Positions 30,095 through 38,365 of a DNA stretch of 64,000 nt are shown piece by piece. The notes under the pieces are model-generated. The model was not told the origin of the DNA, searched no databases, and saw nothing but the letters and a program-made list of their open reading frames with translations. The position numbers were made by a program, and so were the translations under genes. Within the stretch, counting starts at the first letter, position 1; each line of letters starts with the position of its first letter. Source of the stretch: Phascolarctobacterium sp. ET69 (GTDB lineage: Bacteria > Bacillota > Negativicutes > Acidaminococcales > Acidaminococcaceae); contig NZ_JAMBLR010000001.1 in the NCBI RefSeq assembly GCF_023336935.1, positions 62,001 through 126,000 of the forward strand, in the 5' to 3' direction.

Positions 30095-30805
30095 ATGTTA
30101 GCAAATAAACATGCCAAAATAATGCTTGTACTGGTTTTTGCCGTTTTGGGCTTTATGCTGGCAACTCAGATAAAAACTACCGAACGGCAGAAAAGCATTA
30201 ATGTCCAGCGTGCGGAAGAATTAACAGAGCGCCTGCGTGTTGTAGAACAGCAGCGCGACGATTTGGCTAAGGAAATTGAAAAATTGCAGGCCAATAACAG
30301 CAGCGACAAGGTTTTGGAAAACGAACTGGAACGGTTGAAGGAATTTGCCGGTGAGGTTCCGCTGGAAGGCAAGGGTATCCAGTTAATTCTTGATGACAGC
30401 AAAGTAACAGCGCAGGTTGGCGAAAACCCCAATTTGTATATTATTCATGACGATGACCTGCTGCGCGTAATTAACGAATTGCGTGCTGCCGGTGCAGAAG
30501 CAATTTCCATTAACGGCGAAAGGCTTGTTTCAACCAGTGAAATACGCTGTGCAGGGCCTACGCTTTCGGTAAATAATAACCGCAGCGCACCGCCTTACGT
30601 AATACTTGCCATTGGCAATCCTTCAAATCTTGCCAGTGCCCTTAAATTAAGGGGCGGCGTGCTTGATACCTTTAAGTTCTGGGGTATTCAGGCAGAGCTT
30701 ACCATGCCGGAAGTTGTAAAAATACCTGCTTTTAAAGGCCGCCGCACTTTTGAATATGCTCAGGCAGCCGAAGAACATCAGGAAACGGCAAAGGAGGGTA
30801 AATAA
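30095..30805 (+). CDS. DUF881 family protein (YlxW/YlxX-like)
   Basis: A 236-aa membrane-anchored protein with an N-terminal transmembrane helix (IMLVLVFAVLGFMLATQI), a coiled coil (about residues 38-85, RAEELTERLRVVEQQRDDLAKEI...) and the DUF881 domain (GKGIQLILDDS, YIIHDDDLLRVINELRAAGAEAISINGERLVSTSEIRCAGPTL, GVLDTFKFWGIQ). DUF881 genes sit between ftsQ and ftsZ in many Firmicutes and are thought to be division-related, with no known activity. GAAAGGAA precedes the ATG. Confidence 0.88.
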   Translation: MLANKHAKIMLVLVFAVLGFMLATQIKTTERQKSINVQRAEELTERLRVVEQQRDDLAKEIEKLQANNSSDKVLENELERLKEFAGEVPLEGKGIQLILDDSKVTAQVGENPNLYIIHDDDLLRVINELRAAGAEAISINGERLVSTSEIRCAGPTLSVNNNRSAPPYVILAIGNPSNLASALKLRGGVLDTFKFWGIQAELTMPEVVKIPAFKGRRTFEYAQAAEEHQETAKEGK

Positions 30806-30806
30806 T

Positions 30807-31136
30807 ATGCTCTATGCACTCGCCGGTATTGTAATCGGTTTTGCAGCCGGATGGTATTTTCCCCTGTATCTGCCGTTTGAATATGCCCGTTTGCTTTCCG
30901 TATCGCTGATGGCAGCGCTTGATACTGTTTTTGGCGGTATGCGCTCCAGCATGGAAGGCAAATATGATAATACCGTATTTATTACAGGCTTTTTTACCAA
31001 TGCTGTTTTAGCAGCGTTTTTGTGCTATTCCGGTATTTTGCTGGGCATAGATTTGTACCTTGTCGCTATTTTGATTTTTGGGATGCGCATTTTTAACAAT
31101 CTTGCTGCCATCCGCCATCTGTTTCTTAAAAAATAA
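30807..31136 (+). CDS. sbp: Small basic protein Sbp (DUF1290)
   Basis: A 109-aa membrane protein of the DUF1290 family with three hydrophobic segments. The family pattern is seen in LAGIVIGFAAGWYFPLYLP, ALDTVFGGMRSSMEGKYD and FGMRIFNNLAAIRHLFLK. I start at ATG 30807, one base after the DUF881 stop, behind AAGGAGGG. In Bacillus sbp lies just upstream of ftsA-ftsZ; here ftsZ follows after 103 bases and ftsA is absent. Molecular function unknown. Confidence 0.92.
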   Translation: MLYALAGIVIGFAAGWYFPLYLPFEYARLLSVSLMAALDTVFGGMRSSMEGKYDNTVFITGFFTNAVLAAFLCYSGILLGIDLYLVAILIFGMRIFNNLAAIRHLFLKK

Positions 31137-31239
31137 AATAATTTTTTAATGCAGCAGGAAAAATACCGTTATATGTTGAATATTATTTTGATATCTATGT
31201 GATGGAATTTACCCAACTTATTAAGGGGGAATATAAATA

Positions 31240-32361
31240 ATGTTTGAAGAGTTTGAAGAAAAAGGCATGGACAATCTTGCCAATATCAAGGTAATCGGTG
31301 TTGGCGGCGGCGGCAACAATGCCGTTAACAGAATGATTTCCGCAGGCGTGAAGGGTGTGGAATTTATTGCGGTAAACTGCGACGCGCAGGCACTTTTGCT
31401 TTCCAAAGCCCCGACACGCATCCAAATTGGCGAAAAACTTACCAAAGGTCTTGGCGCGGGTGCTAACCCGGAAATCGGCGAAAAAGCAGCCGAAGAAAGC
31501 CGCGACCAGATTCTGGACGCGCTGAAGGGCGCAGATATGGTATTTGTTACCGCAGGCATGGGCGGCGGCACAGGTACCGGTGCAGCACCTATTGTTGCCG
31601 AATGTGCGCGCGAAGTGGGCGCACTTACTGTAGGCGTTGTTACCAAACCGTTTTCTTTTGAAGGCAAACGCCGTATGAATCAGGCTGAAAGCGGCATTAT
31701 AAATATCAAAGAAAAAGTTGATACTTTAATTACCATTCCTAATGACCGTTTACTGCAGGTTATCGACAGAAGAACTTCCATGCTGGAAGCTTTCCGCATT
31801 GCCGATGATGTTCTGCGTCAGGGCGTTCAGGGCATTTCCGATTTGATTGCGGTTCCGGGCCTTGTTAACCTGGACTTTGCCGATATTAAAACGGTTATGT
31901 CTAACGCAGGTTCTGCATTGATGGGCATTGGCATGGCAAAAGGCGACGACGGCGCTCGCGCTGCTGCCGAAGCTGCCATCAAGAGCCCGCTTCTGGAAGC
32001 ATCTATCGAAGGTGCTCGCGGCGTGCTGTTTAACATTACCGGCGGCGCAGAACTGTCGCTGTTTGATGTTACCGAAGCATCCAATATTATTACCGAAGCC
32101 GTTGACCCCGAAGCCAACATTATCTTCGGCGCCGTTATCGACGAAACTCTCAAAGACGAAATTCGTGTTACCGTTATTGCTACCGGCTTTAACAAGGAAA
32201 TGCCGACACATGGCGGCAAACCTTCTATTGTACGTCCGGGCGGCGGTTATCAGCAGCAGCACGATAGCGACAGCAATAACAATAAACCGCATATGGGCGG
32301 CAGCGGGATTATTCACAAACATTCTTCCGATACGGAGATTCCGCCCTGGATTCGCGGCTGA
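31240..32361 (+). CDS. ftsZ: Cell-division protein FtsZ
   Basis: Tubulin-like GTPase forming the Z ring. The 373-aa product has [19 protein letters not shown], the tubulin signature [14 protein letters not shown] near residue 108, [13 protein letters not shown] and the T7-loop region around [16 protein letters not shown] glycine/His/Asn-rich linker (about residues 325-360) leads to the C-terminal peptide EIPPWIRG, the conserved docking tail for FtsA, SepF and ZapA-like partners. AAGGGGG lies upstream. As ftsA is missing from the cluster, membrane tethering may rely on SepF (inference). Confidence 0.98.
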   Translation: MFEEFEEKGMDNLANIKVIGVGGGGNNAVNRMISAGVKGVEFIAVNCDAQALLLSKAPTRIQIGEKLTKGLGAGANPEIGEKAAEESRDQILDALKGADMVFVTAGMGGGTGTGAAPIVAECAREVGALTVGVVTKPFSFEGKRRMNQAESGIINIKEKVDTLITIPNDRLLQVIDRRTSMLEAFRIADDVLRQGVQGISDLIAVPGLVNLDFADIKTVMSNAGSALMGIGMAKGDDGARAAAEAAIKSPLLEASIEGARGVLFNITGGAELSLFDVTEASNIITEAVDPEANIIFGAVIDETLKDEIRVTVIATGFNKEMPTHGGKPSIVRPGGGYQQQHDSDSNNNKPHMGGSGIIHKHSSDTEIPPWIRG

Positions 32362-32379
32362 TTTTAATTTAATACTGCA

Positions 32380-32417
32380 TTTAAAGCCTCTGCTTATGTT
32401 AGCAGAGGCTTTCTATA
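32380..32417 (+). terminator. Terminator of the dcw cluster
   Basis: Perfect stem AAAGCCTCTGCT/AGCAGAGGCTTT with a 6-base loop, followed by a T-rich tail, 18 bases after ftsZ. Confidence 0.93.
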
Positions 32418-32451
32418 TTTTGCGGTAAAATTTGCTTGCGAATTTAAATAC

Positions 32452-32495
32452 ACACAATATCTTGTTTCTTTTAAGTTGACGTTATGTTATAATAT
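32452..32495 (+). promoter_or_regulatory. NrdR box and promoter of nrdR-nrdD-nrdG
   Basis: ACACAATATCTTGTTT (32452-32467) closely matches the 16-bp NrdR box (ACACWATATWTWGTGT type). TATAAT at 32490-32495 is the likely -10. A weaker palindrome-like stretch about 32 bases downstream (32484-32499) overlaps that -10 and may be the second box, as NrdR boxes come in pairs about three helical turns apart. Confidence 0.65.
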
Positions 32496-32530
32496 AAGTG
32501 CTTATCCAACAAATACAAGGAAGTGAATGT

Positions 32531-33025
32531 ATGAGATGCCCATTTTGTAATTATAATGACAGCAGAGTTGTAGATTCCCGTTCGGTTGATGACGGCGCTT
32601 CTATCCGCCGCAGGCGTGAATGCCCCGATTGCGGCCGCAGGTTTACTACTTACGAAAAATACGAAGAAACACCTTTGGTTGTAAATAAAAAAGACGGACG
32701 CCGCGAGCTGTTTGAATCGAAAAAACTTTTGAACGGCTTGATTAAGGCTTTTGAAAAACGCCCGATTTCTTACGAAAAAATTAAGGAAATGGCAGACCAT
32801 ATTGAGCGCGAACTGCGTATGCGCGGCGAATCGGAGGTGCGCAGCGAAGTTATTGGCGAGCTTGTTATGAATCATCTGGAAAAAACAGACCAGATTGCTT
32901 ACGTACGTTTTGCTTCTGTTTACAGGCAGTTTGCCGATGTGAACAATTTTATGCAGGAATTGCAGCGTATTATTAATAACAACGAAAATAAGGAACGGAG
33001 TGACGCCGAGCATGAAAATTCGTAA
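32531..33025 (+). CDS. nrdR: Transcriptional repressor NrdR
   Basis: Nucleotide-sensing repressor of ribonucleotide reductase genes. The 164-aa product has the N-terminal zinc ribbon MRCPFCNYNDSRVVDSR...RRRECPDCGRRFTTYE and an ATP-cone (VVNKKDGRRELFESKKLLNGLIKAF). I start at ATG 32531, where the family begins, after AAGGAAGTG; the in-frame start at 32498 adds unconserved residues. It overlaps nrdD by 14 bases. A matching NrdR box lies in its own promoter, so it should control the whole nrdRDG operon. Confidence 0.96.
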   Translation: MRCPFCNYNDSRVVDSRSVDDGASIRRRRECPDCGRRFTTYEKYEETPLVVNKKDGRRELFESKKLLNGLIKAFEKRPISYEKIKEMADHIERELRMRGESEVRSEVIGELVMNHLEKTDQIAYVRFASVYRQFADVNNFMQELQRIINNNENKERSDAEHENS

Positions 33026-34955
33026 ACGCGATGGGCGTATTGTAGCGTTTGATGACAGCAAAATAACGGATGCTATTTTTGCAGCGGCACAGGCTGTGGG
33101 CGGTGCAGACCGCGAAATGGCAGTGGAAATTACACTGTGCGTATTAAAATGCCTGAAAGCAGAAAACCAGGAAGTTGTTGATGTTGAGCATGTGCAGGAT
33201 ATTGTAGAAAAGGTTTTAATTAAAAAAGGCCATGCCAAAACAGCTAAATCCTACATTCTTTACCGTGCCAAACGCACTGATATCCGCAATGCGCGCAGCG
33301 AACTGATGGACACCGTGGCGGAAATTTTAAAGGAAACCGACCGCGACAACGCCAATATTTCCAACTCTCCTTCGGCAAAAATGCTGCAAATTGCTTCGGC
33401 TGCCAGCCGCGAATATTATTTGAACCGTGTTATTCCTGAAGAAATGGCGGCGGCGCATAAACGCGGCGATATTCATATTCATGACCTTGATTTTTACGGC
33501 AAAACCTTAAATTGCCTGAACATTCCGCTGGGCAGGCTGCTGCACGAAGGCTTTAATAACGGGCATGGCTATATCCGCCCGCCGAAACGCCCGGGTTCTG
33601 CGGCTGCGCTGGCTGCTATTGTGCTGCAAAGCAACCAGAACGATATGTTTGGCGGACAGTCTTTCGGCTTTTTTGATACCGATATGGCCGATTTTGTAGA
33701 AGGTGCGGAAGAAAACGAAGTTTTTCAGGCAATGGAAGCACTGGTTTATAATTTAAACAGCATGCATTCGCGTGCCGGTGCGCAGGTGCCGTTCAGCAGC
33801 CTTAACCTTGGGCTTGATACCAGCGAAAACGGGCGTAAGGTTACGCGCAATTTGTTAAAGGCTTACGGCAATGGCCTTGGACGCGGTGAAAACCCGATTT
33901 TCCCGAACGTTATTTTCCGCGTTAAACGCGGCGTTAATTTAGACCCCGGAGACCCGAACTATGATTTGTTCCAGCAGGCAATAAGCGTGGCTGCAAAGCG
34001 CCTGAATCCGACTTTCAGCTTTATGGATACCACCTATAATCGCGATTACGGCGGACAGGTGGCTTATATGGGCTGCCGCACGCGTGTTATTGCCAACCGT
34101 CACGGCGAGGAGATTACCACCGGGCGCGGCAATCTTTCGTTTACAACAATTAACCTTCCTCGCCTTGCCATTAAGGCAGAACGCAATATAGACAAGTTCT
34201 ATCAGATGCTTGACGATATGATGAACCTTGTGGCAGAGCAGCTTTATCACCGTTACCGCGTGCAGTGCAACCTGCGTGTGCGCGACATGCCGTTTTTGAT
34301 GGGGCAGGGGCTTTACATGGGCAGCGATAAACTTAAAAAGGATGACCGCATTGAGCCTGCAATTAAAAACGGTACGCTTGCCATTGGTTTTATCGGCCTT
34401 GCCGAAACTCTTACTTCGCTGATTGGCAAACATCAGGGCGAAAGCGAAGAAGCTCAGAAGCTGGGGCAGGAAATTATCGGATACATGCGTAAGCGCGTAG
34501 ATGAATACTGCGATAAATATGATTTGAATTTCAGCCTTATTGCAACGCCGGCAGAAGGGCTTTCCGGGCGCTTTATCCGTATCGACCGCAAGGAGTACGG
34601 CATTATTCCCGGCGTGACCGATAAAGCGTACTATACAAATTCCTTCCATGTGCCGGTTGGTTATCCAATCAGCGCGTTTGATAAGATGCGCGTTGAAGGG
34701 CCGTACCATAAATTTACCAACGGCGGGCATATCAGCTATGTAGAGTTTGAATCTTCGCCGGTGCATAATTTGCAGGCCGTTGAAGATGTTCTGCGCCATA
34801 TGCTGGCGTGCAACTGCGGTTATGTAGGTATTAATTTCCCGATTGATTACTGCGAGGACTGCGGCTATACAGGTATTATTGATACCGATTACTGCCCGGT
34901 ATGTGAAAAGAAGCTTACGCAGATTCGCCAGCGCGCTAATTGCTGCACTGAATAA
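33012..34955 (+). CDS. nrdD: Anaerobic ribonucleoside-triphosphate reductase NrdD, C-terminal glycyl-radical end apparently missing
   Basis: Large subunit of class III ribonucleotide reductase (647 aa). An ATP-cone (KIRKRDGRIVAFDDSKITDAIFAAA) is followed by the barrel with NLNSMHSRAGAQVPFSSLNLG and the zinc region NCGYVGINFPIDYCEDCGYTG...YCPVC. Class III enzymes normally continue with a glycyl-radical motif (R-x-T/C-G-Y-L/I) and about 25 more residues. Here the protein stops at QIRQRANCCTE with no such Gly, and nrdG begins 11 bases later. I find no continuation in the other two frames. Either a truncated or inactive reductase or an unusual variant. Start ATG 33012 overlaps nrdR; GTG 33000 is an alternative. 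Confidence 0.9.
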   Translation: MKIRKRDGRIVAFDDSKITDAIFAAAQAVGGADREMAVEITLCVLKCLKAENQEVVDVEHVQDIVEKVLIKKGHAKTAKSYILYRAKRTDIRNARSELMDTVAEILKETDRDNANISNSPSAKMLQIASAASREYYLNRVIPEEMAAAHKRGDIHIHDLDFYGKTLNCLNIPLGRLLHEGFNNGHGYIRPPKRPGSAAALAAIVLQSNQNDMFGGQSFGFFDTDMADFVEGAEENEVFQAMEALVYNLNSMHSRAGAQVPFSSLNLGLDTSENGRKVTRNLLKAYGNGLGRGENPIFPNVIFRVKRGVNLDPGDPNYDLFQQAISVAAKRLNPTFSFMDTTYNRDYGGQVAYMGCRTRVIANRHGEEITTGRGNLSFTTINLPRLAIKAERNIDKFYQMLDDMMNLVAEQLYHRYRVQCNLRVRDMPFLMGQGLYMGSDKLKKDDRIEPAIKNGTLAIGFIGLAETLTSLIGKHQGESEEAQKLGQEIIGYMRKRVDEYCDKYDLNFSLIATPAEGLSGRFIRIDRKEYGIIPGVTDKAYYTNSFHVPVGYPISAFDKMRVEGPYHKFTNGGHISYVEFESSPVHNLQAVEDVLRHMLACNCGYVGINFPIDYCEDCGYTGIIDTDYCPVCEKKLTQIRQRANCCTE

Positions 34956-34966
34956 GGAGGCAGGCT

Positions 34967-35455
34967 ATGCTGAGGGTTGCAGGTATTTTAAATGAATCTA
35001 TCGTAGACGGGCCCGGCATACGTGCGGTAGTGTTCTTTCAGGGCTGCCCGCGCCACTGCGAAGGCTGCCATAACCCGTCTACGCTGCCGTTTGAAGGCGG
35101 CACGGAATACACGCCGGAGGATTTGGCTAAGGACGTTATAAAGCGCCTGACGCCTTTGCACCGCGGCATAACCTTAAGCGGCGGCGACCCGCTGGCGCAG
35201 GCAGACGGCGTGCTGGAATTTTTGCAGGCAATGAAAAAGCTCAAACCGGGGCTGAACGTATGGTGCTACACCGGTTATGTGTATAACGAAGTAAAAAATC
35301 TGCCGGTGCTTAAGGAAATTAACGTACTGGTGGACGGGCCGTTTATTCTCGCGCAGCGCGATTTGGACTTTCCGTACCGCGGTTCGCGCAACCAGCGTTT
35401 AATAGATGTTCCGGCATCTTTAGAAAAAGGCGAAGCAGTGGATTTTGAGTTATAG
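34967..35455 (+). CDS. nrdG: Anaerobic ribonucleotide reductase activating protein NrdG
   Basis: Radical-SAM enzyme that installs the glycyl radical on NrdD. The 162-aa product has NESIVDGPGIRAVVFFQGCPRHCEGCHNP with the CxxxCxxC iron-sulfur motif, LSGGDPLAQ and the C-terminal YRGSRNQRLIDVPASL. AAGGAGG lies upstream, overlapping the end of nrdD. It is intact, which is odd beside an NrdD lacking its target glycine: it may activate another glycyl-radical protein encoded elsewhere, or the NrdD change is recent. Confidence 0.95.
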   Translation: MLRVAGILNESIVDGPGIRAVVFFQGCPRHCEGCHNPSTLPFEGGTEYTPEDLAKDVIKRLTPLHRGITLSGGDPLAQADGVLEFLQAMKKLKPGLNVWCYTGYVYNEVKNLPVLKEINVLVDGPFILAQRDLDFPYRGSRNQRLIDVPASLEKGEAVDFEL

Positions 35456-35466
35456 GAGGGATAACA

Positions 35467-35880
35467 ATGCTGCTTGAATTATTGCAAAAAGATTACGGCA
35501 AGGCAATGAACCTTAACTGTGCCGAAAAAATTCTTTATGGAGCAAACTGGGCTTATAACATGCAGCTGCCGCCGCAGGCACTTAAAATTGCGGCAGGCTT
35601 TGGCGGCGGTATGGGCGCAGGTGCTGCCTGCGGCGTGGTTACCGGTGCGTGCATGGTGCTTAGCACTCTGTATGTAAAACGCAACGGCAAAGAGGAAGGC
35701 TGTAAGGTAAGAGAACTTTGCAAAGAATTTGTAGATACTTTTAAAGCCGAAACAGGCAGTTACGATTGCTGTGAAGTAAAACCCAAGTATTTTGAGCCTG
35801 AAATTCAGTGCGATAAAGTAGTTTTTAAAGGCGCAGAAATTTTGGATAAGATTGTGGCAAGAGAAGGCATGGGAAAATAG
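35467..35880 (+). CDS. C-GCAxxG-C-C family (putative redox) protein
   Basis: A 137-aa cysteine-rich protein of the C_GCAxxG_C_C family. The core GFGGGMGAGAACGVVTGACMVLSTLY corresponds to the family's GFGGG...CGALTGG motif, and later cysteines (KVRELCKEF, GSYDCCEVK) fit a redox-active or metal-binding protein. Members occur in anaerobes, often near redox enzymes, and have no proven activity. Starts 11 bases after nrdG with GGAGGG, so it is probably in the nrd operon. Ends at a strong bidirectional terminator. Confidence 0.82.
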   Translation: MLLELLQKDYGKAMNLNCAEKILYGANWAYNMQLPPQALKIAAGFGGGMGAGAACGVVTGACMVLSTLYVKRNGKEEGCKVRELCKEFVDTFKAETGSYDCCEVKPKYFEPEIQCDKVVFKGAEILDKIVAREGMGK

Positions 35881-35894
35881 GGGAAGTAAAGACG

Positions 35895-35942
35895 AAAAAA
35901 CTGCATTGTTATACTATAGTTAGTAGAACAATGCAGTTTTTT
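35895..35942 (+). terminator. Bidirectional terminator between convergent genes
   Basis: Perfect 16-bp stem AAAAAACTGCATTGTT and its complement around a 16-base loop. It serves the nrd operon and, in reverse, the small gene at 35955-36254. Confidence 0.92.
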
Positions 35943-35954
35943 GTTAGCAAATTT

Positions 35955-36254
35955 TCATTCCTTCGGCAGCGTATAATTTTCAACGGCGGAAATAAAATCA
36001 TTGTCATCCGCGTGGGCGGCGCGCAGTGCTTTTAAAGCAGCAAAATCTTTCAGCTCCTTGCCCCACATAAAAGCGTCGCGGTCATCATAGCAGGCGGCAA
36101 CTACTGGCGCTTTTGCATCAACCGGTGTTTTGCCGTCAAGGTCGGTAAAAATAATATAGCAGTTATCAAAATCAAGCCCGTAAACGCTGATGTGTTCTTC
36201 TTCGGTAGGTGCGCTCCAACAGCCAAGCGCTTCAAATTCTTTTTGCAGTGACAT
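35955..36254 (-). CDS. Conserved hypothetical protein, 99 aa
   Basis: Small acidic soluble protein with no recognised domain, signal peptide or membrane segment. It has a mixed alpha/beta look (HISVYGLDFDNCYIIFTDLDG, then APVVAACYDDRDAFMWGKELKDF) and Tyr/Asp-rich segments. AAAGGTGGTT upstream of ATG 36254 is a good ribosome site. It is monocistronic and convergent with the nrd operon, and its codon use resembles the core genes, so it is likely real. Function unknown. Confidence 0.72.
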   Translation of the reverse strand: MSLQKEFEALGCWSAPTEEEHISVYGLDFDNCYIIFTDLDGKTPVDAKAPVVAACYDDRDAFMWGKELKDFAALKALRAAHADDNDFISAVENYTLPKE

Positions 36255-36396
36255 AGTGTAACCACCTTTTAAACTTTATTTAATAATAGCATATAAAATT
36301 TTACGTTGTTTGTCCATAAAACTTGCAACAAAATCTGCAAAAAATTCTGCGATAGTGTATAATAGACAGGTAAGGCCGCAAAGGAGTTGACGGAGT

Positions 36397-36594
36397 ATGA
36401 AAAAATATCAGCCCGGAGCAAATATGCAGGTGCTTTTTATTTGCCCCAAATGCGGCAGGCAGCTTGCATGGGCTTTGCCTGCGGCAGAAATGCAGTGCCC
36501 CAAATGCGGCACATGGGTAAATAATAAAAACCGCAAGGGCAGGGGGCATGATGTTTTTTTACCTCCCGGAAGTGACCAGACGGTACTGTTTTAA
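36397..36594 (+). CDS. Small zinc-ribbon protein
   Basis: A 65-aa protein with two CPKCG knuckles (FICPKCGRQLAWALP and MQCPKCGTWVNN) forming a rubredoxin-like zinc ribbon, then a basic tail. AAAGGAG lies 12 bases before ATG 36397 and TATAAT at 36356-36361 marks a likely promoter. No close family is recognised; such proteins are often nucleic-acid or RNA-polymerase associated. The 36596-36770 stretch after it holds the structured element listed next. Confidence 0.78.
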   Translation: MKKYQPGANMQVLFICPKCGRQLAWALPAAEMQCPKCGTWVNNKNRKGRGHDVFLPPGSDQTVLF

Positions 36595-36595
36595 G

Positions 36596-36721
36596 TGAGT
36601 CGCCATTTAGTGACGGGCTGAAAGCGAAGCCCATAAATGTGCCAGCTAAGCTATGCAGATTTTGCGCTTGAATAATGAGCAAAATCTACGTTCCTTAATT
36701 GGCGTTTAAACCGGCGATTCA
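36596..36721 (+). ncRNA. Structured multi-branch element upstream of the aldolase gene
   Basis: Closing helix TGAGTCGCC (36596-36604)/GGCGATTCA (36713-36721), extended by TTTA/TAAA, encloses three hairpins: GGGCT/AGCCC (36615-36632), AGC/GCT (36644-36652) and AGATTTTGC/GCAAAATCT (36657-36687). The multi-way junction ends 50 bases before the aldolase start, so it may be a cis-regulatory leader. It has no terminator, so any control would be translational. No known family is recognised; it could instead be a palindromic repeat element. Confidence 0.45.
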
Positions 36722-36770
36722 TATTAATAAATTTATTAACAAAAATTACAATATGAAAGAGGTATGAATT

Positions 36771-37415
36771 GTGAAGATTTTTATGGATACTGCTAATGTT
36801 GCGGAAATTGCAGAAATGGCAGCGCTTGGCGTTGTATACGGCGTTACCACTAACCCCAGCTTAATTGCCAAAAGCGGCAGAACTCAGGCCGAAGTTATTC
36901 CCGAAATTTGCAGCTTGGTTGACGGTCCTGTAAGCGCCGAAGTTATCAGCACCGACTGCGAAGGCATGGTTGCCGAAGCGCGCAGGCTGATGAAAATTTC
37001 CGACAAGGTTGTTGTAAAAATTCCATGTATTGCCGAAGGCTTAAAAGCCGTTAAAATTCTTGCCAAAGAAGGCATTAAAACCAATGTAACTCTGGTGTTC
37101 AGCCTGCCGCAGGCACTTATGGCAGCACGTGCCGGTGCAACCTATGTAAGCCCGTTTATCGGCCGTTTGGATGACATTGGCGAAAACGGCGTGGCATTGG
37201 TAGAAAACATGGTTAAGGTTTTCCGCCAGTACAATCTTGATACGCAGATTATTGCAGCCAGTATCCGCAATATGGAGCATGTTGAAAAAGTTATGCTTGC
37301 CGGTGCGGATATTGCAACCATTCCTACCAAGGTTTTAAAAGAGATGCTTCTGCATCCGCTTACAGATAAAGGCCTTGCCCAGTTCCTTGAGGATTATAAA
37401 AACAGCCTTAAATAA
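36771..37415 (+). CDS. fsa: Fructose-6-phosphate aldolase / transaldolase-like protein
   Basis: Class I aldolase of the small transaldolase family (214 aa). The family start [26 protein letters not shown], the Schiff-base lysine in KVVVKIPC, the [32 protein letters not shown] block and the end [19 protein letters not shown] are clear. It could act as transaldolase in the non-oxidative pentose phosphate pathway or as fructose-6-phosphate aldolase; sequence alone does not decide. GAAAGAGG lies upstream of ATG 36771. Monocistronic, ending at the terminator at 37428. Confidence 0.93.
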   Translation: MKIFMDTANVAEIAEMAALGVVYGVTTNPSLIAKSGRTQAEVIPEICSLVDGPVSAEVISTDCEGMVAEARRLMKISDKVVVKIPCIAEGLKAVKILAKEGIKTNVTLVFSLPQALMAARAGATYVSPFIGRLDDIGENGVALVENMVKVFRQYNLDTQIIAASIRNMEHVEKVMLAGADIATIPTKVLKEMLLHPLTDKGLAQFLEDYKNSLK

Positions 37416-37427
37416 ATTTATAAAGCG

Positions 37428-37463
37428 TTTAAACGGCGGCTTAACGGCTGCCGTTAATTTTTT
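37428..37463 (+). terminator. Terminator after fsa
   Basis: Stem AACGGC/GCCGTT with an internal GGC...GCC option, followed by AATTTTTTA. Confidence 0.75.
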
Positions 37464-37519
37464 ATCTGCCTAAGCAGGATTTTTTTGAAATGCATAGAAT
37501 ATAATTTAACGGAAAAAAT

Positions 37520-37767
37520 CAACAGGTGAGGCGGTTAACCCCGCGATCTTAATAGGGAAGCCGGTGCGAATCCGGCGCAGTCCCGCTACTGTAATGGCGA
37601 GCTGTCTGCAAAATGTCACTGAAGCAATGCTTTGGGAAGGCGCAGCACGGCGATGAACCTGAGCCAGGAGACCTGCCTGTTACGAGTATCACAGCCTACG
37701 GGGGATAGGCGGGTATTTGCATATAGTTTTTGAAGTATATCCTCTTTGTTATAAAGGGGATTTTTTG
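37520..37767 (+). promoter_or_regulatory. Cobalamin riboswitch with downstream terminator
   Basis: Classic AdoCbl aptamer. GCCGGTGCGAATCCGGC and CAGTCCCGCTACTGT lie at about 37552-37601, and the B12-box GAGCCAGGAGACCTGCC at 37661-37677. A candidate -10 TATAAT is at 37500-37505. Beyond the aptamer, ATCCTCTTT/AAAGGGGAT plus TTTTTT (37738-37767) forms an intrinsic terminator ending about 20 bases before cobU. Cobamide binding should cause premature termination of cobU-cobT-cobS-cobT2-cobC. Confidence 0.93.
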
Positions 37768-37788
37768 TTTATAGAAAGGAGTTTTTGT

Positions 37789-38364
37789 ATGCCGGCTAAA
37801 ATTGTTTTGGTAACCGGCGGTGCACGCAGCGGCAAAAGCGAATTTGCCGAAAAATATGTGCTGCATTACGGCGCAAAATGCGCTTACATTGCTACCGCCG
37901 AAATTCTGGACGAAGAAATGGCTGAACGTGTACGTTTGCATAAAGCGCGCCGCCCCCGGACGCGCTGGATAAATTTTGAAGCCCCCTATAATGCGCATGA
38001 GGTTTTGTGCGAAGCTGCGCAGGAAGCTGATGCAGTGCTGTTTGACTGCCTTACGCTTTACATGAGTAATTTATTGTACGGCAAAAACGCACCGCAGGGC
38101 ACAACGGAAGAAAAAGCGCAGGTTGTTAAGGCAGAAATTGCCAAACTGATTGAAGCTGCTGAAGCAGGCGGCAAAATTACGGTGTTTGTAACGAACGAAG
38201 TTGGTGCGGGCATTGTGCCGGAAAATGCCATGGCACGCGAATACCGTGACATTGCAGGCTGGGTGAACCAACAGGTGGCGGATGCCGCTGACAGCGTATT
38301 TTACTGCGTGGCAGGACAGGCAGTTGATATGAAGAAACTGGCGTTTAAATTTGAGGAGGAATAA
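37789..38364 (+). CDS. cobU: Adenosylcobinamide kinase / adenosylcobinamide-phosphate guanylyltransferase
   Basis: Bifunctional enzyme that phosphorylates adenosylcobinamide and activates it with GMP. The 191-aa product has the P-loop VTGGARSGKSEFAEKY, ATAEILDEEMAERVRLHKARR (with the guanylylated-His region), DCLTLYMSNLL and VTNEVGAGIVPENAMAREYRD. I start at ATG 37789 after AAAGGAG. The in-frame start at 37717 lies inside the riboswitch expression platform and is rejected. First gene of a nucleotide-loop assembly operon; no corrin-ring genes are present, pointing to salvage or a split pathway. Confidence 0.95.
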   Translation: MPAKIVLVTGGARSGKSEFAEKYVLHYGAKCAYIATAEILDEEMAERVRLHKARRPRTRWINFEAPYNAHEVLCEAAQEADAVLFDCLTLYMSNLLYGKNAPQGTTEEKAQVVKAEIAKLIEAAEAGGKITVFVTNEVGAGIVPENAMAREYRDIAGWVNQQVADAADSVFYCVAGQAVDMKKLAFKFEEE

Positions 38365-38365
38365 A

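Noticed and set aside
34955-34966. Stop-codon readthrough or frameshift restoring the NrdD radical motif
   Set aside because: Past the stop the frame soon hits another stop, and the alternative frames give no R-x-T/C-G-Y-L/I motif.
37717-37788. Longer cobU starting at 37717
   Set aside because: The extension crosses the riboswitch terminator and lacks family similarity; ATG 37789 follows AAAGGAG.
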